From: an uncultured Alistipes sp.
Lineage (GTDB): Bacteria > Bacteroidota > Bacteroidia > Bacteroidales > Rikenellaceae
NCBI GenBank assembly: GCA_937880705.1
Contig: CALGRZ010000052.1
Coordinates: 1-38,960, forward strand
Length of the DNA stretch: 38,960 nucleotides
Direction of reading: 5' to 3'
Within the stretch, counting starts at the first letter, position 1. Every line of letters starts with the position of its first letter. The notes beneath the pieces are model-generated. The model was given only the letters and a program-made list of their open reading frames with translations. It made no database searches and was not told the origin of the DNA. The position numbers were made by a program, and so were the translations under genes. Shown here piece by piece: positions 23,827-32,951 of the stretch.

Positions 23827-24432
23827 CTATCTTCGCTCCGTGCAGATATCCTCTACCGCCTCACGACTATTAGAGAGTAGCACACCGAGATCTATGTGCA
23901 GCGTGGCCTCCTCCTTGAGCAGGCGCGACACGGCACTCTGTGACGAGAGCTCGCCCGTGAGCAGTATCACATTGCTCTTCAGGGCCTTGAGCTTGCGGAT
24001 AAGCATCTCATGGTCGGCATCGCCCGTGATGAGCACCACCACGTCGAAGTGGCGCACCGTGGCCAGCTCATAGGCCTCCAACGCATACCATACGTCGATA
24101 CCCTTCTCGATGATCACACCATCAATCTCTCTCAAGTGCTTGTAGTGGAATATCACATCGTTCTCGATGAGTGCATCCTCGAACCTGCGCTCGGGGAAGA
24201 GTATGCGCTTCTGCTCGGCCACGGCAGCACGGTAGCGACCACGGAAGTAGTGGCTCTCGACAATCTGGCACTCGTCGATAGTTGTATCGTAGTGCTCGGC
24301 AACGGTGGTGCGTATGAAGTGCATCAGCTTCTTAAGGTCGAGGCCAAGGCCCGAGTTATGGCGCAGGGCCTCATCAATCTTTGCATAGTAGCCTCCGTCG
24401 ATAAAGAGGCCTATGGATAGTGGCTGTATCAT
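23827..24432 (-). CDS. NYN-domain (PIN-like) ribonuclease
   Basis: 201 aa, a single NYN domain. Acidic residues expected for a metal-dependent RNase line up: Asp12 in GLFIDGGYY, Asp113 in KGIDVWYALEAYE, and Asp138/Asp140 in LITGDADHEML. This is the LabA/DUF88 (Limkain-b1-like) subgroup. Such enzymes cleave RNA, often tRNA or structured RNA, and appear in RNA turnover and conflict systems. A frame extending to a TTG at 24456 runs into the TACCTTTG box, so ATG 24432 is preferred. It has its own promoter (24454-24461) and lies 99 bp after the Sel1/DUF45 gene stop on the same strand. Confidence 0.9.
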   Translation of the reverse strand: MIQPLSIGLFIDGGYYAKIDEALRHNSGLGLDLKKLMHFIRTTVAEHYDTTIDECQIVESHYFRGRYRAAVAEQKRILFPERRFEDALIENDVIFHYKHLREIDGVIIEKGIDVWYALEAYELATVRHFDVVVLITGDADHEMLIRKLKALKSNVILLTGELSSQSAVSRLLKEEATLHIDLGVLLSNSREAVEDICTERR

Positions 24433-24453
24433 CGTTTCACAATATTTATTAGA

Positions 24454-24461
24454 CAAAGGTA
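24454..24461 (-). promoter_or_regulatory. -7 box for the NYN gene
   Basis: TACCTTTG on the minus strand, 21 bp before the ATG at 24432. No clear -33 element. Confidence 0.5.
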
Positions 24462-24531
24462 GTAAAAAAGTTTCGTTTTCGCCACCTCTGAAGGCTCTTT
24501 ATTGGTGTAAAATCACCTACGGCCACCCCCG

Positions 24532-25548
24532 CTATATCGTCTTCGGCGGGTTGTTCTTCAGCCAGAAGTTCTTATCGGCGATGTATATCTCCTCGCCACC
24601 ATACCTCCTTAACGTGTCGTAGAAGTCGCTGTTGTGGCCAGAGACCAACGAGTGACACAACTCATGGTATATCAGCGAGTCGATGTATATGTGCGGAAAC
24701 TTCATGACATGCCACGACAGGTACATCAGCTTAAATGCACGGATAAAATAGCCGACTGTGTGCATACCACTACCTATTTTCAACGACTTATAGCTAAGCC
24801 CCGAGCTCTTTGATATCTCCGCACTGCGCCTGGTGAGGTAGCTCTCTGCCGCCTTGCGCATCAGGCTCATGGCATGTCTTATTATCGCCTCGCGCGTAAG
24901 TTGCTCACGGCAGTTTGCCCTCGCGGGCAGCAGCAGCGTGTAGCTATCACCCTCACAGCGATGGCCGTAGGCCGACGTTGTGCCACGCGCTATGCGCAGG
25001 TGGAAGTGGTCGTAGTCACGCCTGAAGCTCTCGTCAATGACCTCGGGCAGCCCATCGGCCCGCCTCTCTTCAGCCCTCTTCAGCACTACCTGCCATGCGA
25101 GTACCACCGAGAAGTCATAGGGCCGACTATCGTAATATTTAACCCTCACCTCGCTATCCGTGAAGCGCACCTCATCACGCTCTCTTCGCGGTACCCGCGT
25201 AAGTTTAATAAGACCTATATAGCTGTCATACAACTCTATAGGTTCAAGCCGTGGTGCGAGGTTTTGCGCCTTAAGTGCTCGGTAACGCTCTCCTACCCAG
25301 CCCTCCTCGACACGCCTACCACCACGCTGTATCGCAATCTCGAACCACTGCATGGCGGTGTAGGGGTCGCGGCGCACGCCATAGCCTTGCTCATGGTAGT
25401 GCCCCAGCCATGCAGCACAGGAGGTGTACCTTGGGCTGTACCACATCACTGCACCGCGACGTAGCAGTGCTATGGCCTTGTCATACTCCTGACGTTTGTG
25501 TGCCGCATGCGCCAGCTCGAAGAAGTCTACATCTCGATCAAAGATCAT
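24532..25548 (-). CDS. Sel1-like repeat protein with DUF45/SprT-like zinc metallopeptidase domain
   Basis: 338 aa. Residues 10-80 contain Sel1-type helical repeats (ELAHAAHKRQEYDKAIALLRRGA, then AAWLGHYHEQGYGVRRDPYTAMQWFEIAI). The C-terminal third is a YgjP/DUF45-type metallopeptidase: a GYFIRAFKLMYLSW segment, then YHELCHSLVSGHNSDFYDTL, with HELCH as zinc motif and the later His as third ligand. No signal peptide is seen, so it is cytosolic. The ATG lies inside the last codons of the AAA+ gene (11-bp overlap), so the two are co-translated and probably work as a peptidase/unfoldase or peptidase/remodeller pair. Substrate unknown. Confidence 0.82.
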   Translation of the reverse strand: MIFDRDVDFFELAHAAHKRQEYDKAIALLRRGAVMWYSPRYTSCAAWLGHYHEQGYGVRRDPYTAMQWFEIAIQRGGRRVEEGWVGERYRALKAQNLAPRLEPIELYDSYIGLIKLTRVPRRERDEVRFTDSEVRVKYYDSRPYDFSVVLAWQVVLKRAEERRADGLPEVIDESFRRDYDHFHLRIARGTTSAYGHRCEGDSYTLLLPARANCREQLTREAIIRHAMSLMRKAAESYLTRRSAEISKSSGLSYKSLKIGSGMHTVGYFIRAFKLMYLSWHVMKFPHIYIDSLIYHELCHSLVSGHNSDFYDTLRRYGGEEIYIADKNFWLKNNPPKTI

Positions 25549-28354
25549 AACCTATCGCTTTAGTTGTTGGCATCCAGCGATATGGCTCCACATCGCATCT
25601 TCTTACCCGATGTTGTCGACGTCGCGGCTTCGGGCTCTTCGAGCGCGAGGTGCGACTCTCGCGCAGCACCACCTGCTCGAATATCGTTCGCGACAGCAGC
25701 TTTATGGTGCGGGCATTGGCCACCCGGGGGTTGCGCGTAGCCCATAGCGATGCTATGTAGTGGCGCATCACCGCCTCGGCCTCGGCATCCATGATGGCAT
25801 TGTACCTTTGCAGACGACCCTTGAGTATCTCCATAAGCTCCTCGGCATTGAGATCCTCGAAGAGCAGCGTGTGGTCGTAGTCGTAGATACCCTGACGTGC
25901 GAGGTTGTCGGCCATGGCATGGTGCGTGGCGCGGCACTCGGCGATGATGATCGCCCCGGGTGAGCCACTCTCCGTCGAGATATCGTTAAGATGCATCTGC
26001 AGAGGGTCTACACCACTGTCGCCCAAGACGTTACGGAAGTTCATGGCATCGTTGTCTATGAGCAGCACGCCATGGCGTGCACGCTCCACGGCACTGCGCA
26101 GCACCTGGTCGGCGAGGTGGTCCGAGCTGGCATATAGGTGCGAGGTGCGCACCTCGGTGATGTCGCTGCGGTGTATAAGCCCCATGGCACGCAGGATGTC
26201 GGCGAGGATGGCCGCCACGGTGCTCTTGCCCATGCCCGAGTTACCGGCGAAGTTCCAGCGCAGGACACCCTCGCCCACAAACCTTTCGCCACGCGCCCGC
26301 AGGTGACGGGCAAAGGTTACAAAGTTGTGTATCGCACGCTTGACGTTGTGCTGCCCCGTGAGGCTATCCAGACGTTGCAGGGCGCGCTCTATGGCCTCGT
26401 TGTCAAACTCGCCACGTCGATGCTGCTCGACCTCCTTCGCGGTGATGGGTATATCTTCGGGGAGGATGAGCTGCAGGGCCTCGGCCGTAGGTCGCTTAAG
26501 ACGTCCCACGCGCTGGGCAAGTGAGGGCAGTATGCTCTGCTCCAGCAGGTTGATAACATATCGGCCATTGCCGAAGTTCTCCTCGCGCTTCGCATAGTCA
26601 CGCTCGATAAGTGTCCTAAGACGCTCGCGCGCCTCCGCCGAGAGCCTATAACTCTGCTCCCGACAGAAGATATCGGCAATGCCCATCAGCTCCTCGACGT
26701 TGTAGTCCTCGAAGTGGAAGTGGTTGCTTATGCGTGACTTCAGACCGGGGTTCGAGTTCATCAGCTCCTCCATCTCCTTGGGATAGCCCGCAAGGATAAG
26801 CATCCAGTCGCGGTTGGAGCTATCGGCAAGTGCCGTGAGCAGGTGCTCCAGCACCTTATGTCCGGGGTCGCGAGGGTCATCCTTGACGTTGAGCATGTAG
26901 GCCTCGTCGATGAAGAGTATGCCACCGCGTGCCGAGGCTATGGCCTGCTCCACGGCACGCGCCTCGCTGTCGTAGTAGCGGCCCGTGAGGGTACGTCGCT
27001 CGGCCACGACGACATGTCCCGACGAGAGCAGACCCATATCGCGGTAGATGCGACCCATGAGCTTCGCCACCGTGGTCTTGCCCGTGCCCGCATTACCCGT
27101 GAAGAGGGCATGTAGCGCAAGGTCGGGCGTAGGCAGACCCTGCTTTCGGCGCATCTCGGCCAGACGAGCCATGCCTCCGAGGTGCTTCACACGCGCCTTG
27201 ATATCCTTCAATCCCGCCATGGCGTTGAGCTGCTTAAGGGCAGAGCCCTTGCGCTCGCCCTCCTGACGGTGGATGCTCTGCGAGGTGCGCAATGACGAGA
27301 GCATATTGTTGACATCCACCTCACCCTCGATGTTGTTATCACCGATGGTCATCGGGGCACGGGCCACGACCTCGTCGTCGAGGAGCAGCTCCACAAGATA
27401 GGTACCTCGCTGCCAGCTACCACCCACATCAACGGCCGTGAAGGAGTTATACAGGCCGATGAGCTCATCCTCGTAGCTGTGCACCAAGGCCAGCAGCGAT
27501 ACTCGCTCACCACTCGGGGTGATAAGCCTCAAACGGGGGTTCAGCTCCTCGCACGAGAAGTCGGTGCGGCGGTTGACGGTCATTATCACGGCCAGCTCCT
27601 CCATGCCGCGCTCGGCAAACTGAACATAGGGCGTTGTAACATCCATCGACAGGGGGTTACTACCCTTGGAGACGTTACCCATTATGATGCGGTTGATGCG
27701 CAGCAGCTCCATGGCCGAGCCGACATAGGCAATCTTGGCAAGGCTATAGGCTATGCTCTGGTGTTGTTTATCAAAGAGCTCTACACGCAGTGTGGTGTTC
27801 AGTTGCGTGTTGCGGTTGGTCAGCAGATCCTTCACATCAACCTCGAAGTGTATATCTCCGCGGTCATCCTGCTGGAAGGCACTCTGCTCGAAGTGGTAGA
27901 CCAGCGCGAGGTTGGGGTTGCTCTTGCTCGAGATGCGCAGCTCGACAGGGCCATGGTTGCCAAACGAGATGTAGTCGATGTCGATATGCAACACACTACG
28001 CCCATCACCCATATATATAATCGAGGGTCGCGGCTTGCCTCCACCATCCTTGCGCCCTGAGCCGCTAACAAAGATATCCGACACTATCAGCATATCCTCC
28101 AATTCCTCATCGTCATCCTCCTCATCCTCATCATCGTCATCCTCACAGATGTCATCCTCACAGATGTCATCCTCACAGATGTCATCCTCATCGTAGTCGT
28201 AGTCCTCCGTCTTTTCATCTGCCTTGTCGTCATTACAGCTCTCCGCACTGGGATTGTCCCCCTCCAGACTACTCATCTGGTCGGCCAAAAACTCATCGAG
28301 GAGCTTATCAAAGGCATCATCCATCAATTCCGGTTCTCTCTTCTCGTTTTGCAT
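25538..28354 (-). CDS. Two-AAA+ protein (CbbX/SpoVK-like) with acidic repeat N-terminus
   Basis: 938 aa. Residues 45-90 are a strongly acidic linker containing three identical DICED units. Residues 110-345 are beta-rich and unrecognised. AAA-1 (about 378-640): Walker A GNAGTGKTT (420-428), Walker B ILFIDEA, and arginine-finger candidates near 540. AAA-2 (about 662-900): Walker A GNSGMGKST, but Walker B reads LLIDND, with Asn in place of the catalytic Glu, so it probably binds but does not hydrolyse ATP. AAA-1 is the CbbX/SpoVK (GLxxIK) class, whose members remodel protein complexes. The C-terminal tail is basic (RSKSPKPRRRQHRVRR). It overlaps the Sel1/DUF45 gene by 11 bp. The system is unknown. 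Confidence 0.88.
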   Translation of the reverse strand: MQNEKREPELMDDAFDKLLDEFLADQMSSLEGDNPSAESCNDDKADEKTEDYDYDEDDICEDDICEDDICEDDDDEDEEDDDEELEDMLIVSDIFVSGSGRKDGGGKPRPSIIYMGDGRSVLHIDIDYISFGNHGPVELRISSKSNPNLALVYHFEQSAFQQDDRGDIHFEVDVKDLLTNRNTQLNTTLRVELFDKQHQSIAYSLAKIAYVGSAMELLRINRIIMGNVSKGSNPLSMDVTTPYVQFAERGMEELAVIMTVNRRTDFSCEELNPRLRLITPSGERVSLLALVHSYEDELIGLYNSFTAVDVGGSWQRGTYLVELLLDDEVVARAPMTIGDNNIEGEVDVNNMLSSLRTSQSIHRQEGERKGSALKQLNAMAGLKDIKARVKHLGGMARLAEMRRKQGLPTPDLALHALFTGNAGTGKTTVAKLMGRIYRDMGLLSSGHVVVAERRTLTGRYYDSEARAVEQAIASARGGILFIDEAYMLNVKDDPRDPGHKVLEHLLTALADSSNRDWMLILAGYPKEMEELMNSNPGLKSRISNHFHFEDYNVEELMGIADIFCREQSYRLSAEARERLRTLIERDYAKREENFGNGRYVINLLEQSILPSLAQRVGRLKRPTAEALQLILPEDIPITAKEVEQHRRGEFDNEAIERALQRLDSLTGQHNVKRAIHNFVTFARHLRARGERFVGEGVLRWNFAGNSGMGKSTVAAILADILRAMGLIHRSDITEVRTSHLYASSDHLADQVLRSAVERARHGVLLIDNDAMNFRNVLGDSGVDPLQMHLNDISTESGSPGAIIIAECRATHHAMADNLARQGIYDYDHTLLFEDLNAEELMEILKGRLQRYNAIMDAEAEAVMRHYIASLWATRNPRVANARTIKLLSRTIFEQVVLRESRTSRSKSPKPRRRQHRVRRCDVEPYRWMPTTKAIGYDL
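28141..28185. repeat. Three perfect 15-bp tandem repeats
   Basis: CCTCACAGATGTCAT three times without interruption, encoding DICED units on the minus strand in the acidic linker of the AAA+ protein. Slippage could change copy number in steps of five residues without breaking the frame. Confidence 0.95.
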
Positions 28355-28442
28355 AAATTCAGGGATTTTGTTTGTGATGTAAGAGAGGTGCCGACGTTTT
28401 GATTTCTATCACTCACCACGCAAAAAAATATATCCCGACCGC

Positions 28443-28482
28443 AAAAAAAAGATGTCCGCCCAAAATCTTGGTCGGACATCTT
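28443..28482 (-). terminator. Rho-independent terminator of the ppiD transcript
   Basis: On the minus strand AAGATGTCCG pairs with CGGACATCTT (10 bp, 14-nt loop), followed by a run of eight T. It lies 65 bp after the ppiD stop and ends the envelope-gene transcript. Confidence 0.9.
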
Positions 28483-28546
28483 CGAGCAACGCTTAACCGT
28501 TGCGTGTACTATGTTTTATATCGTCTTATTGCGATATAACTATCTG

Positions 28547-30502
28547 TTAGATAGAACCCTCTGCACGGAAATCCTCAATCTCGGTCTTCATCGAGAGGAT
28601 GCCCGATGCGCTCTGCATAGTGGCATTCTCGCGCTGGGTGATAAGGGGTGTGCGCTCCTCCTCGAGAGTCGTAGCATCAACCTCGCCATTGATCTTGTCA
28701 ACAACAAAGATGTAGGCGGCGGTGGTACCCTTAACCTTGGTCTCAACGCCCTCGTCAGATGATGCGATAGCGGCTACGAGCGTAGCATCGCCCTTGCCCT
28801 CGTTGAGGCTGCGGTCAGCATACTTAACACCTGCGAAGGTACCGCTCTCTGCGCCCTCGATGGTGGCATCCATAGCCAGCTTCTCGGTGAGCATCTCATA
28901 CTTCTTATCGCGGAGCAGTGCCTGACGGATCTGCACGTCGTTGCGGGGTGCGAACTTCTCGTTATCTACCGAAGCTACCATAACAACGTAGATCGAGCCA
29001 TCGATACTGAAACGCTTGATATCACCTACCTCGGCACCATAAGCCCATACGGCCATGTGGCGCGAGTTGGGGATGTTGCCGGCCAGACGACCACGGCCAT
29101 ACATGGGGTTGTAGTCGTTGCGGTTTACGTTAACCATGGCGATGGTGCGACCTGCGGCGTCGGCAGCAGCCTGGAAGCTCTCTACATCCTGACCTGCAGC
29201 ACCCTCGAAGCTATCAGCCTCACGGGTGATTGAGCGGATGGTCTTCTCGCTGGGGGTGATGGCCTTCTCAACATCGGCGGTGAGCACGAAACGCTCCTTC
29301 TGGCCGAGCTTCACGATCTTTGCCACGGCGGGAACACCGTTGTTGCTGAATGCGAAGATGTCACCCTCCTTGCATGCGATGAAGTTCTTGGCCTGCGACT
29401 CGGTCATGTTGATAAGCTCGCGGCTGTCGGCAACGGCCTCAACAGCTGTTGAGAGCTTGGTGAAGTCACCACCGTTAGCCTTAAGCTCCTCGGCGATCTT
29501 CTCGGCCTCGGCCATATTTGCGAACTGTGCTACCTCGAACTCGTAGGTTGCAGGGGCGTTAACATCGGCCAAGAGGTAGTATGCCTTCCAAGTCTCGGCG
29601 TCGAGCTCGGGGCCATAGCTCTTCGATGCGTTCAGAGCCTCGGCCACTGCGCTGTCGAGCGAAGCGAAGCTCTTGTAGGTACCAACCTTACCACCTGCGG
29701 TGCGCACTACGCTCTTCTGTGCCTCAACGTCGGCAGCAGCCTTCACATTCTCGTCCAGAGCCTTGATCTCCTCCTCGATGGCGGCCTTATCCTCGTCCGT
29801 TGCGTCGATGTCGAAACGAACGTAGCGGAGCATGCGTGAGCCGTAGTTTCTGTTCTCGGTGCGGTGTGCCTCGTAGTATGCAGCGATCTCGTCGTCGGTG
29901 ATCTCTACGGCATCGTTGGCGATGGTGGCGTAGGGAAGAGCCACATAGCGACCGTCGAAGGTGAGGTTCTCGCCACGGAGCTGATCCTCAACCTCGAGAC
30001 GGTTGACATAGGCACCTGCGGTGAGCAGCTTCGAGAAGCTCTCCATAGCGATGGTCTGCTCGGCCGAGAGCGACTCCATAGCCCACTGGTTCTGCACGAT
30101 GGGCACGATCTGCTCATCGGGCCAACCATACTGGCGGAGCTGCATAGCGGTCATCTCACCAAAGGTCTTGGCATAAGCATCAACCTCGGCAGCCGACACC
30201 ATAACGCCGATCTGGCGCAGGGCGGGTGCGAAGTAGTTGTTGTAAACGATGGTGCTGGCGGTGCGGTCAGCCACAGCATCCTCGTCGAGCTGCTGGAACT
30301 GGCTGTACATCTCACGGATGGGATAGTACTCCGACTGCTTCACCTCCTTACCGTCGACAGTCATCACAACCTCGTCGACAATCTCCTGGTCAGTAGCACG
30401 ATAGTTGAGCTGGTCACCAAGAATAAAGGCCAAAAGTACGATAGCGATAAGCACTGAAAGCACGATACCGTATTTGGTTCTGAGTGTGTTTAGTGTTGCC
30501 AT
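28547..30502 (-). CDS. ppiD: PpiD-like membrane-anchored peptidyl-prolyl isomerase/chaperone
   Basis: About 651 aa. An N-terminal membrane helix (GIVLSVLIAIVLLAFILGDQL, residues 11-31) anchors a large periplasmic region. Residues 35-240 form the SurA_N/PpiD-type chaperone part. Parvulin-type PPIase domains are expected at about 230-340 and 345-460, but the sequence there is divergent and some catalytic residues may be missing. It helps outer-membrane and periplasmic proteins fold. I use ATG 30502 (MATLNTLRTKYG) rather than the 13-residue longer frame because the family begins with MA-LQxIR-like sequence. Preceded by a TACCTTTG promoter box at 30551-30558, and ended by a strong terminator. Confidence 0.88.
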   Translation of the reverse strand: MATLNTLRTKYGIVLSVLIAIVLLAFILGDQLNYRATDQEIVDEVVMTVDGKEVKQSEYYPIREMYSQFQQLDEDAVADRTASTIVYNNYFAPALRQIGVMVSAAEVDAYAKTFGEMTAMQLRQYGWPDEQIVPIVQNQWAMESLSAEQTIAMESFSKLLTAGAYVNRLEVEDQLRGENLTFDGRYVALPYATIANDAVEITDDEIAAYYEAHRTENRNYGSRMLRYVRFDIDATDEDKAAIEEEIKALDENVKAAADVEAQKSVVRTAGGKVGTYKSFASLDSAVAEALNASKSYGPELDAETWKAYYLLADVNAPATYEFEVAQFANMAEAEKIAEELKANGGDFTKLSTAVEAVADSRELINMTESQAKNFIACKEGDIFAFSNNGVPAVAKIVKLGQKERFVLTADVEKAITPSEKTIRSITREADSFEGAAGQDVESFQAAADAAGRTIAMVNVNRNDYNPMYGRGRLAGNIPNSRHMAVWAYGAEVGDIKRFSIDGSIYVVMVASVDNEKFAPRNDVQIRQALLRDKKYEMLTEKLAMDATIEGAESGTFAGVKYADRSLNEGKGDATLVAAIASSDEGVETKVKGTTAAYIFVVDKINGEVDATTLEEERTPLITQRENATMQSASGILSMKTEIEDFRAEGSI

Positions 30503-30550
30503 ATAAAAACTTTTTGTATTATTTTGTTTTTTAATTTTCAATTAAGCGTC

Positions 30551-30558
30551 CAAAGGTA
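30551..30558 (-). promoter_or_regulatory. -7 box for ppiD
   Basis: TACCTTTG on the minus strand, 49 bp before the ATG at 30502, in the 97-bp gap after the CorC-like gene. The -33 element is weak. Confidence 0.55.
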
Positions 30559-30598
30559 GCAATTTTTTATTAATTCACACCACGTTAGGACTCTTTTT

Positions 30599-31843
30599 TT
30601 ACTTCACCAACGAAATACGCACCAAATCGAGGCGCGATTGTTGACGTCGAAGTATCTCTATGCTGTAGCCGTCGACCTCGATCTTCTCGCCCTCATGGGG
30701 TATGCTGCCATAGCGCGCGATGATATATCCGGCCAGGGTGTCGTACTCGTCGCTCTCCTCGATGTTGAGGTTGTACTTCTCGTTGAGGTACTCCACCTCC
30801 AGACGGCACGAGAGCTCCCAGACACTCTCGGAGATAACCCTCTCGACCATCTCCTGCACGTCGTGCTCATCCTCGATCTCACCAAATATCTGCTCCAGGA
30901 CATCCTCCAGCGAGATGATGCCCGCCGTACCGCCAAACTCGTCGATGACAACGGCTATGGATGCACGGCGTTTGGTGAAGGTCTCCAACATAGCCTGCAG
31001 GGGCATGGTCTCGGCGACATATATCGTGCGTATGAGCACTTCGGAGATCGACTTGGGACGGTCGAAGAGGCTCTTCGAGTTGACGTAGCCGATGATGTTA
31101 TCTATGGAGTCGTGCCATACGAATATGCGCGAGAACTTGGTCTCCACGAAACGCTCCGTAAGCTCCTCGATAGAGGTAGCATCGAGCTCCACAGCCTCGA
31201 CATCGACACGCTGCACCATGCAGTCTCTTACACGCATATCGGCAAAGTCCAAGGCGTTCTGGAAGAGGCGTATATCCTCCTGCTCCTCGCCCTGCATCTC
31301 GACATTGTCGGCCTCGACCAACGAGGCCAGATCGTCGCGGTTGAACTCCGTCTGCTCCTCGCGCGGTGCCACAGGGCTACCCGTCAGGCGCAGCAGCGCA
31401 TAGGATATGAGCGTCGTAAGGCGCGACAGCGGGTAGAGGATGATATATATGACGTATATTATAGGCGCGAAGGTGGCGTAGTAGAAGTTGGGGTTGTGCT
31501 TGAATATCGACTTGGGGATGTACTCGCCCACAAAGATGATGACGATGGTCGAGATGATGGTCTCCACGAGGACATTGCCCCAACCGAAGATCATCTGAAG
31601 AAGCTGCGACATAAACATAGAGTAGATAACAAGCGCGATGTTGTTACCTACAAGTATCGTCGTTATATAGTTACCCGAATTTCGTGAGAACACCTCCGCA
31701 ACGTGGTCAAAGAGGGGGTTCTGCTTGCGGTCGATCTCCTCACGCAGACGGTTGCGGCTCAAAAAGGCCATCTCCATGCCGGAGAAGAATGCCGAGAAGA
31801 GCAGCATCACTGCTATTATGGCTATGGTGGTTCCTACTGTCAT
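30599..31843 (-). CDS. CorC/HlyC-type (DUF21-CBS-transporter-associated) membrane protein
   Basis: 414 aa in the standard order: DUF21/CNNM transmembrane domain (about 1-170, FFSGMEMAFLSRNRLREEI near the start), two CBS domains (about 205-335, MVQRVDVEAVELDATSIEELTE; VIDEFGGTAGIISLEDVLEQIFGEIEDEHD), and a C-terminal CorC_HlyC domain (about 340-410). FGGTAGIISLEDVLE is the family's best-known motif. These proteins are linked to magnesium/cobalt efflux or membrane stability; 'hemolysin' in older names is misleading. It follows the LptC-like gene after 26 bp. Its neighbours PpiD and LptC-like are all envelope functions. Confidence 0.92.
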   Translation of the reverse strand: MTVGTTIAIIAVMLLFSAFFSGMEMAFLSRNRLREEIDRKQNPLFDHVAEVFSRNSGNYITTILVGNNIALVIYSMFMSQLLQMIFGWGNVLVETIISTIVIIFVGEYIPKSIFKHNPNFYYATFAPIIYVIYIILYPLSRLTTLISYALLRLTGSPVAPREEQTEFNRDDLASLVEADNVEMQGEEQEDIRLFQNALDFADMRVRDCMVQRVDVEAVELDATSIEELTERFVETKFSRIFVWHDSIDNIIGYVNSKSLFDRPKSISEVLIRTIYVAETMPLQAMLETFTKRRASIAVVIDEFGGTAGIISLEDVLEQIFGEIEDEHDVQEMVERVISESVWELSCRLEVEYLNEKYNLNIEESDEYDTLAGYIIARYGSIPHEGEKIEVDGYSIEILRRQQSRLDLVRISLVK

Positions 31844-31869
31844 ATATCATCTGTTTGTGGTGTCGCGCA

Positions 31870-32931
31870 CTACTTCGCCCTCTGTGCCTGCTGTGCTGTC
31901 TGTGCCTGCTGCTCGGCCGTGCGTTTGACTACCGCATCGTTGTTGGGTTGTGCCATTATGGACATCTGCTGTTTGGAGGCTGTCGCCGGCTGCTTTGCGG
32001 CACGTTGCGCCCCCTTGGTCTGGGGCTCTGCCTGCCCGGGGCGTGTCGCGGTGCGCATGCCTACGTTGGGGTTCAGCTCATTGTTGCGCGGTGCGCGGCC
32101 ATCGGCCGAGGGTCGCTGCATCTGTGTCTTGCTCTTGGGGTTGCCATCCATGCGGTCGGCAGGTCGCTGCGGCGCACTGCCCCTCTTGGCCGAAGAGCTC
32201 GCCACGGCCCTCTGCTTGTCGCTCTGGCCTCGCTGGTCGCCCTTGCCTCCCTTGTCGTCCTTGCCTCCCTTGTCGCCCTTGTCGCCCTTGGCACTCTGCT
32301 CGTCACCCTCGTCGGTAGGCTCCTTGCGTGGTGCCGGCTGGCTCATGTCGAACTCCATCTCGCTGCTATACTTGCGGAAGTGGATATTCTTCAGATCCTC
32401 GTCGGCATCAAAGCCCACGCCGAAGTGCCAACCATCGGGTTGCAACACCTTGGTGTCGACGTTGGAGTAGACCTTCTTGGTCTTGGCGTTCCAGAAGAGC
32501 TGCTGTGTGTACACCTCCGTGAGGCCCGTCACGGTTGTGTCACCCTCCTTGCGGTTGCGCTTGTGGATTACCACGTTACCCTTGGCCTCCCAGAGTTTCT
32601 GGTTCTCGTAGTAGATGGCATAGTTTGCCGTAAGTGTCACATCTACAAGCTGCAACGAGTCGTTTGTAAATGTTGTCATCTTGACTCCTCGACGGAACTC
32701 CTGGTATGGGTTTGTCGCCATACTGTAGCCCTCGACGAGAGGTGCCTCGAAGATGTAGGAGCGCATGCCGTTCTCCATCATCGTTATGGTGCGGTTCTCG
32801 CTCGACTCGGTCATAAGTGTCTCATAATCATGGACCGTCGTCGTTGCCCTCTTCTCGCACGAAAATAGCAATGTAGCACTCCCCACTATGAGGAGTGCTA
32901 CGCTTGCGTATCTGATGATGGTATGGCGCAT
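31870..32931 (-). CDS. lptC: LptC-like lipoprotein with long disordered basic tail
   Basis: 353 aa. A lipoprotein signal (RHTIIRYASVALLIVGSATLLFSC, Cys25) is followed by an LptC-like beta-jellyroll region at about 35-205 (TITMMENGMRSYIFEAP, TNDSLQLVDVTLTANYAIYY, WEAKGNVVIHKR, TQQLFWNAKTKKVYSN). LptC is the periplasmic clamp that passes LPS from LptBFG to LptA. From about 205 the protein turns into a low-complexity, Lys/Gly/Asp- then Gln/Ala-rich tail of about 150 residues, not part of usual LptC (about 190 aa). The tail looks disordered and probably extends into the periplasm. Gene order with CorC-like and TPR genes is as I recall for Bacteroidales. Confidence 0.82.
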   Translation of the reverse strand: MRHTIIRYASVALLIVGSATLLFSCEKRATTTVHDYETLMTESSENRTITMMENGMRSYIFEAPLVEGYSMATNPYQEFRRGVKMTTFTNDSLQLVDVTLTANYAIYYENQKLWEAKGNVVIHKRNRKEGDTTVTGLTEVYTQQLFWNAKTKKVYSNVDTKVLQPDGWHFGVGFDADEDLKNIHFRKYSSEMEFDMSQPAPRKEPTDEGDEQSAKGDKGDKGGKDDKGGKGDQRGQSDKQRAVASSSAKRGSAPQRPADRMDGNPKSKTQMQRPSADGRAPRNNELNPNVGMRTATRPGQAEPQTKGAQRAAKQPATASKQQMSIMAQPNNDAVVKRTAEQQAQTAQQAQRAK

Positions 32932-32951
32932 GGTGCCCTACTATCGGTTGT

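Noticed and set aside
27978..28196. Serine-rich plus-strand frame (SSSSS...QMSSS)
   Set aside because: It is the reverse reading of the acidic DICED repeat and Asp/Glu run in the AAA+ gene.
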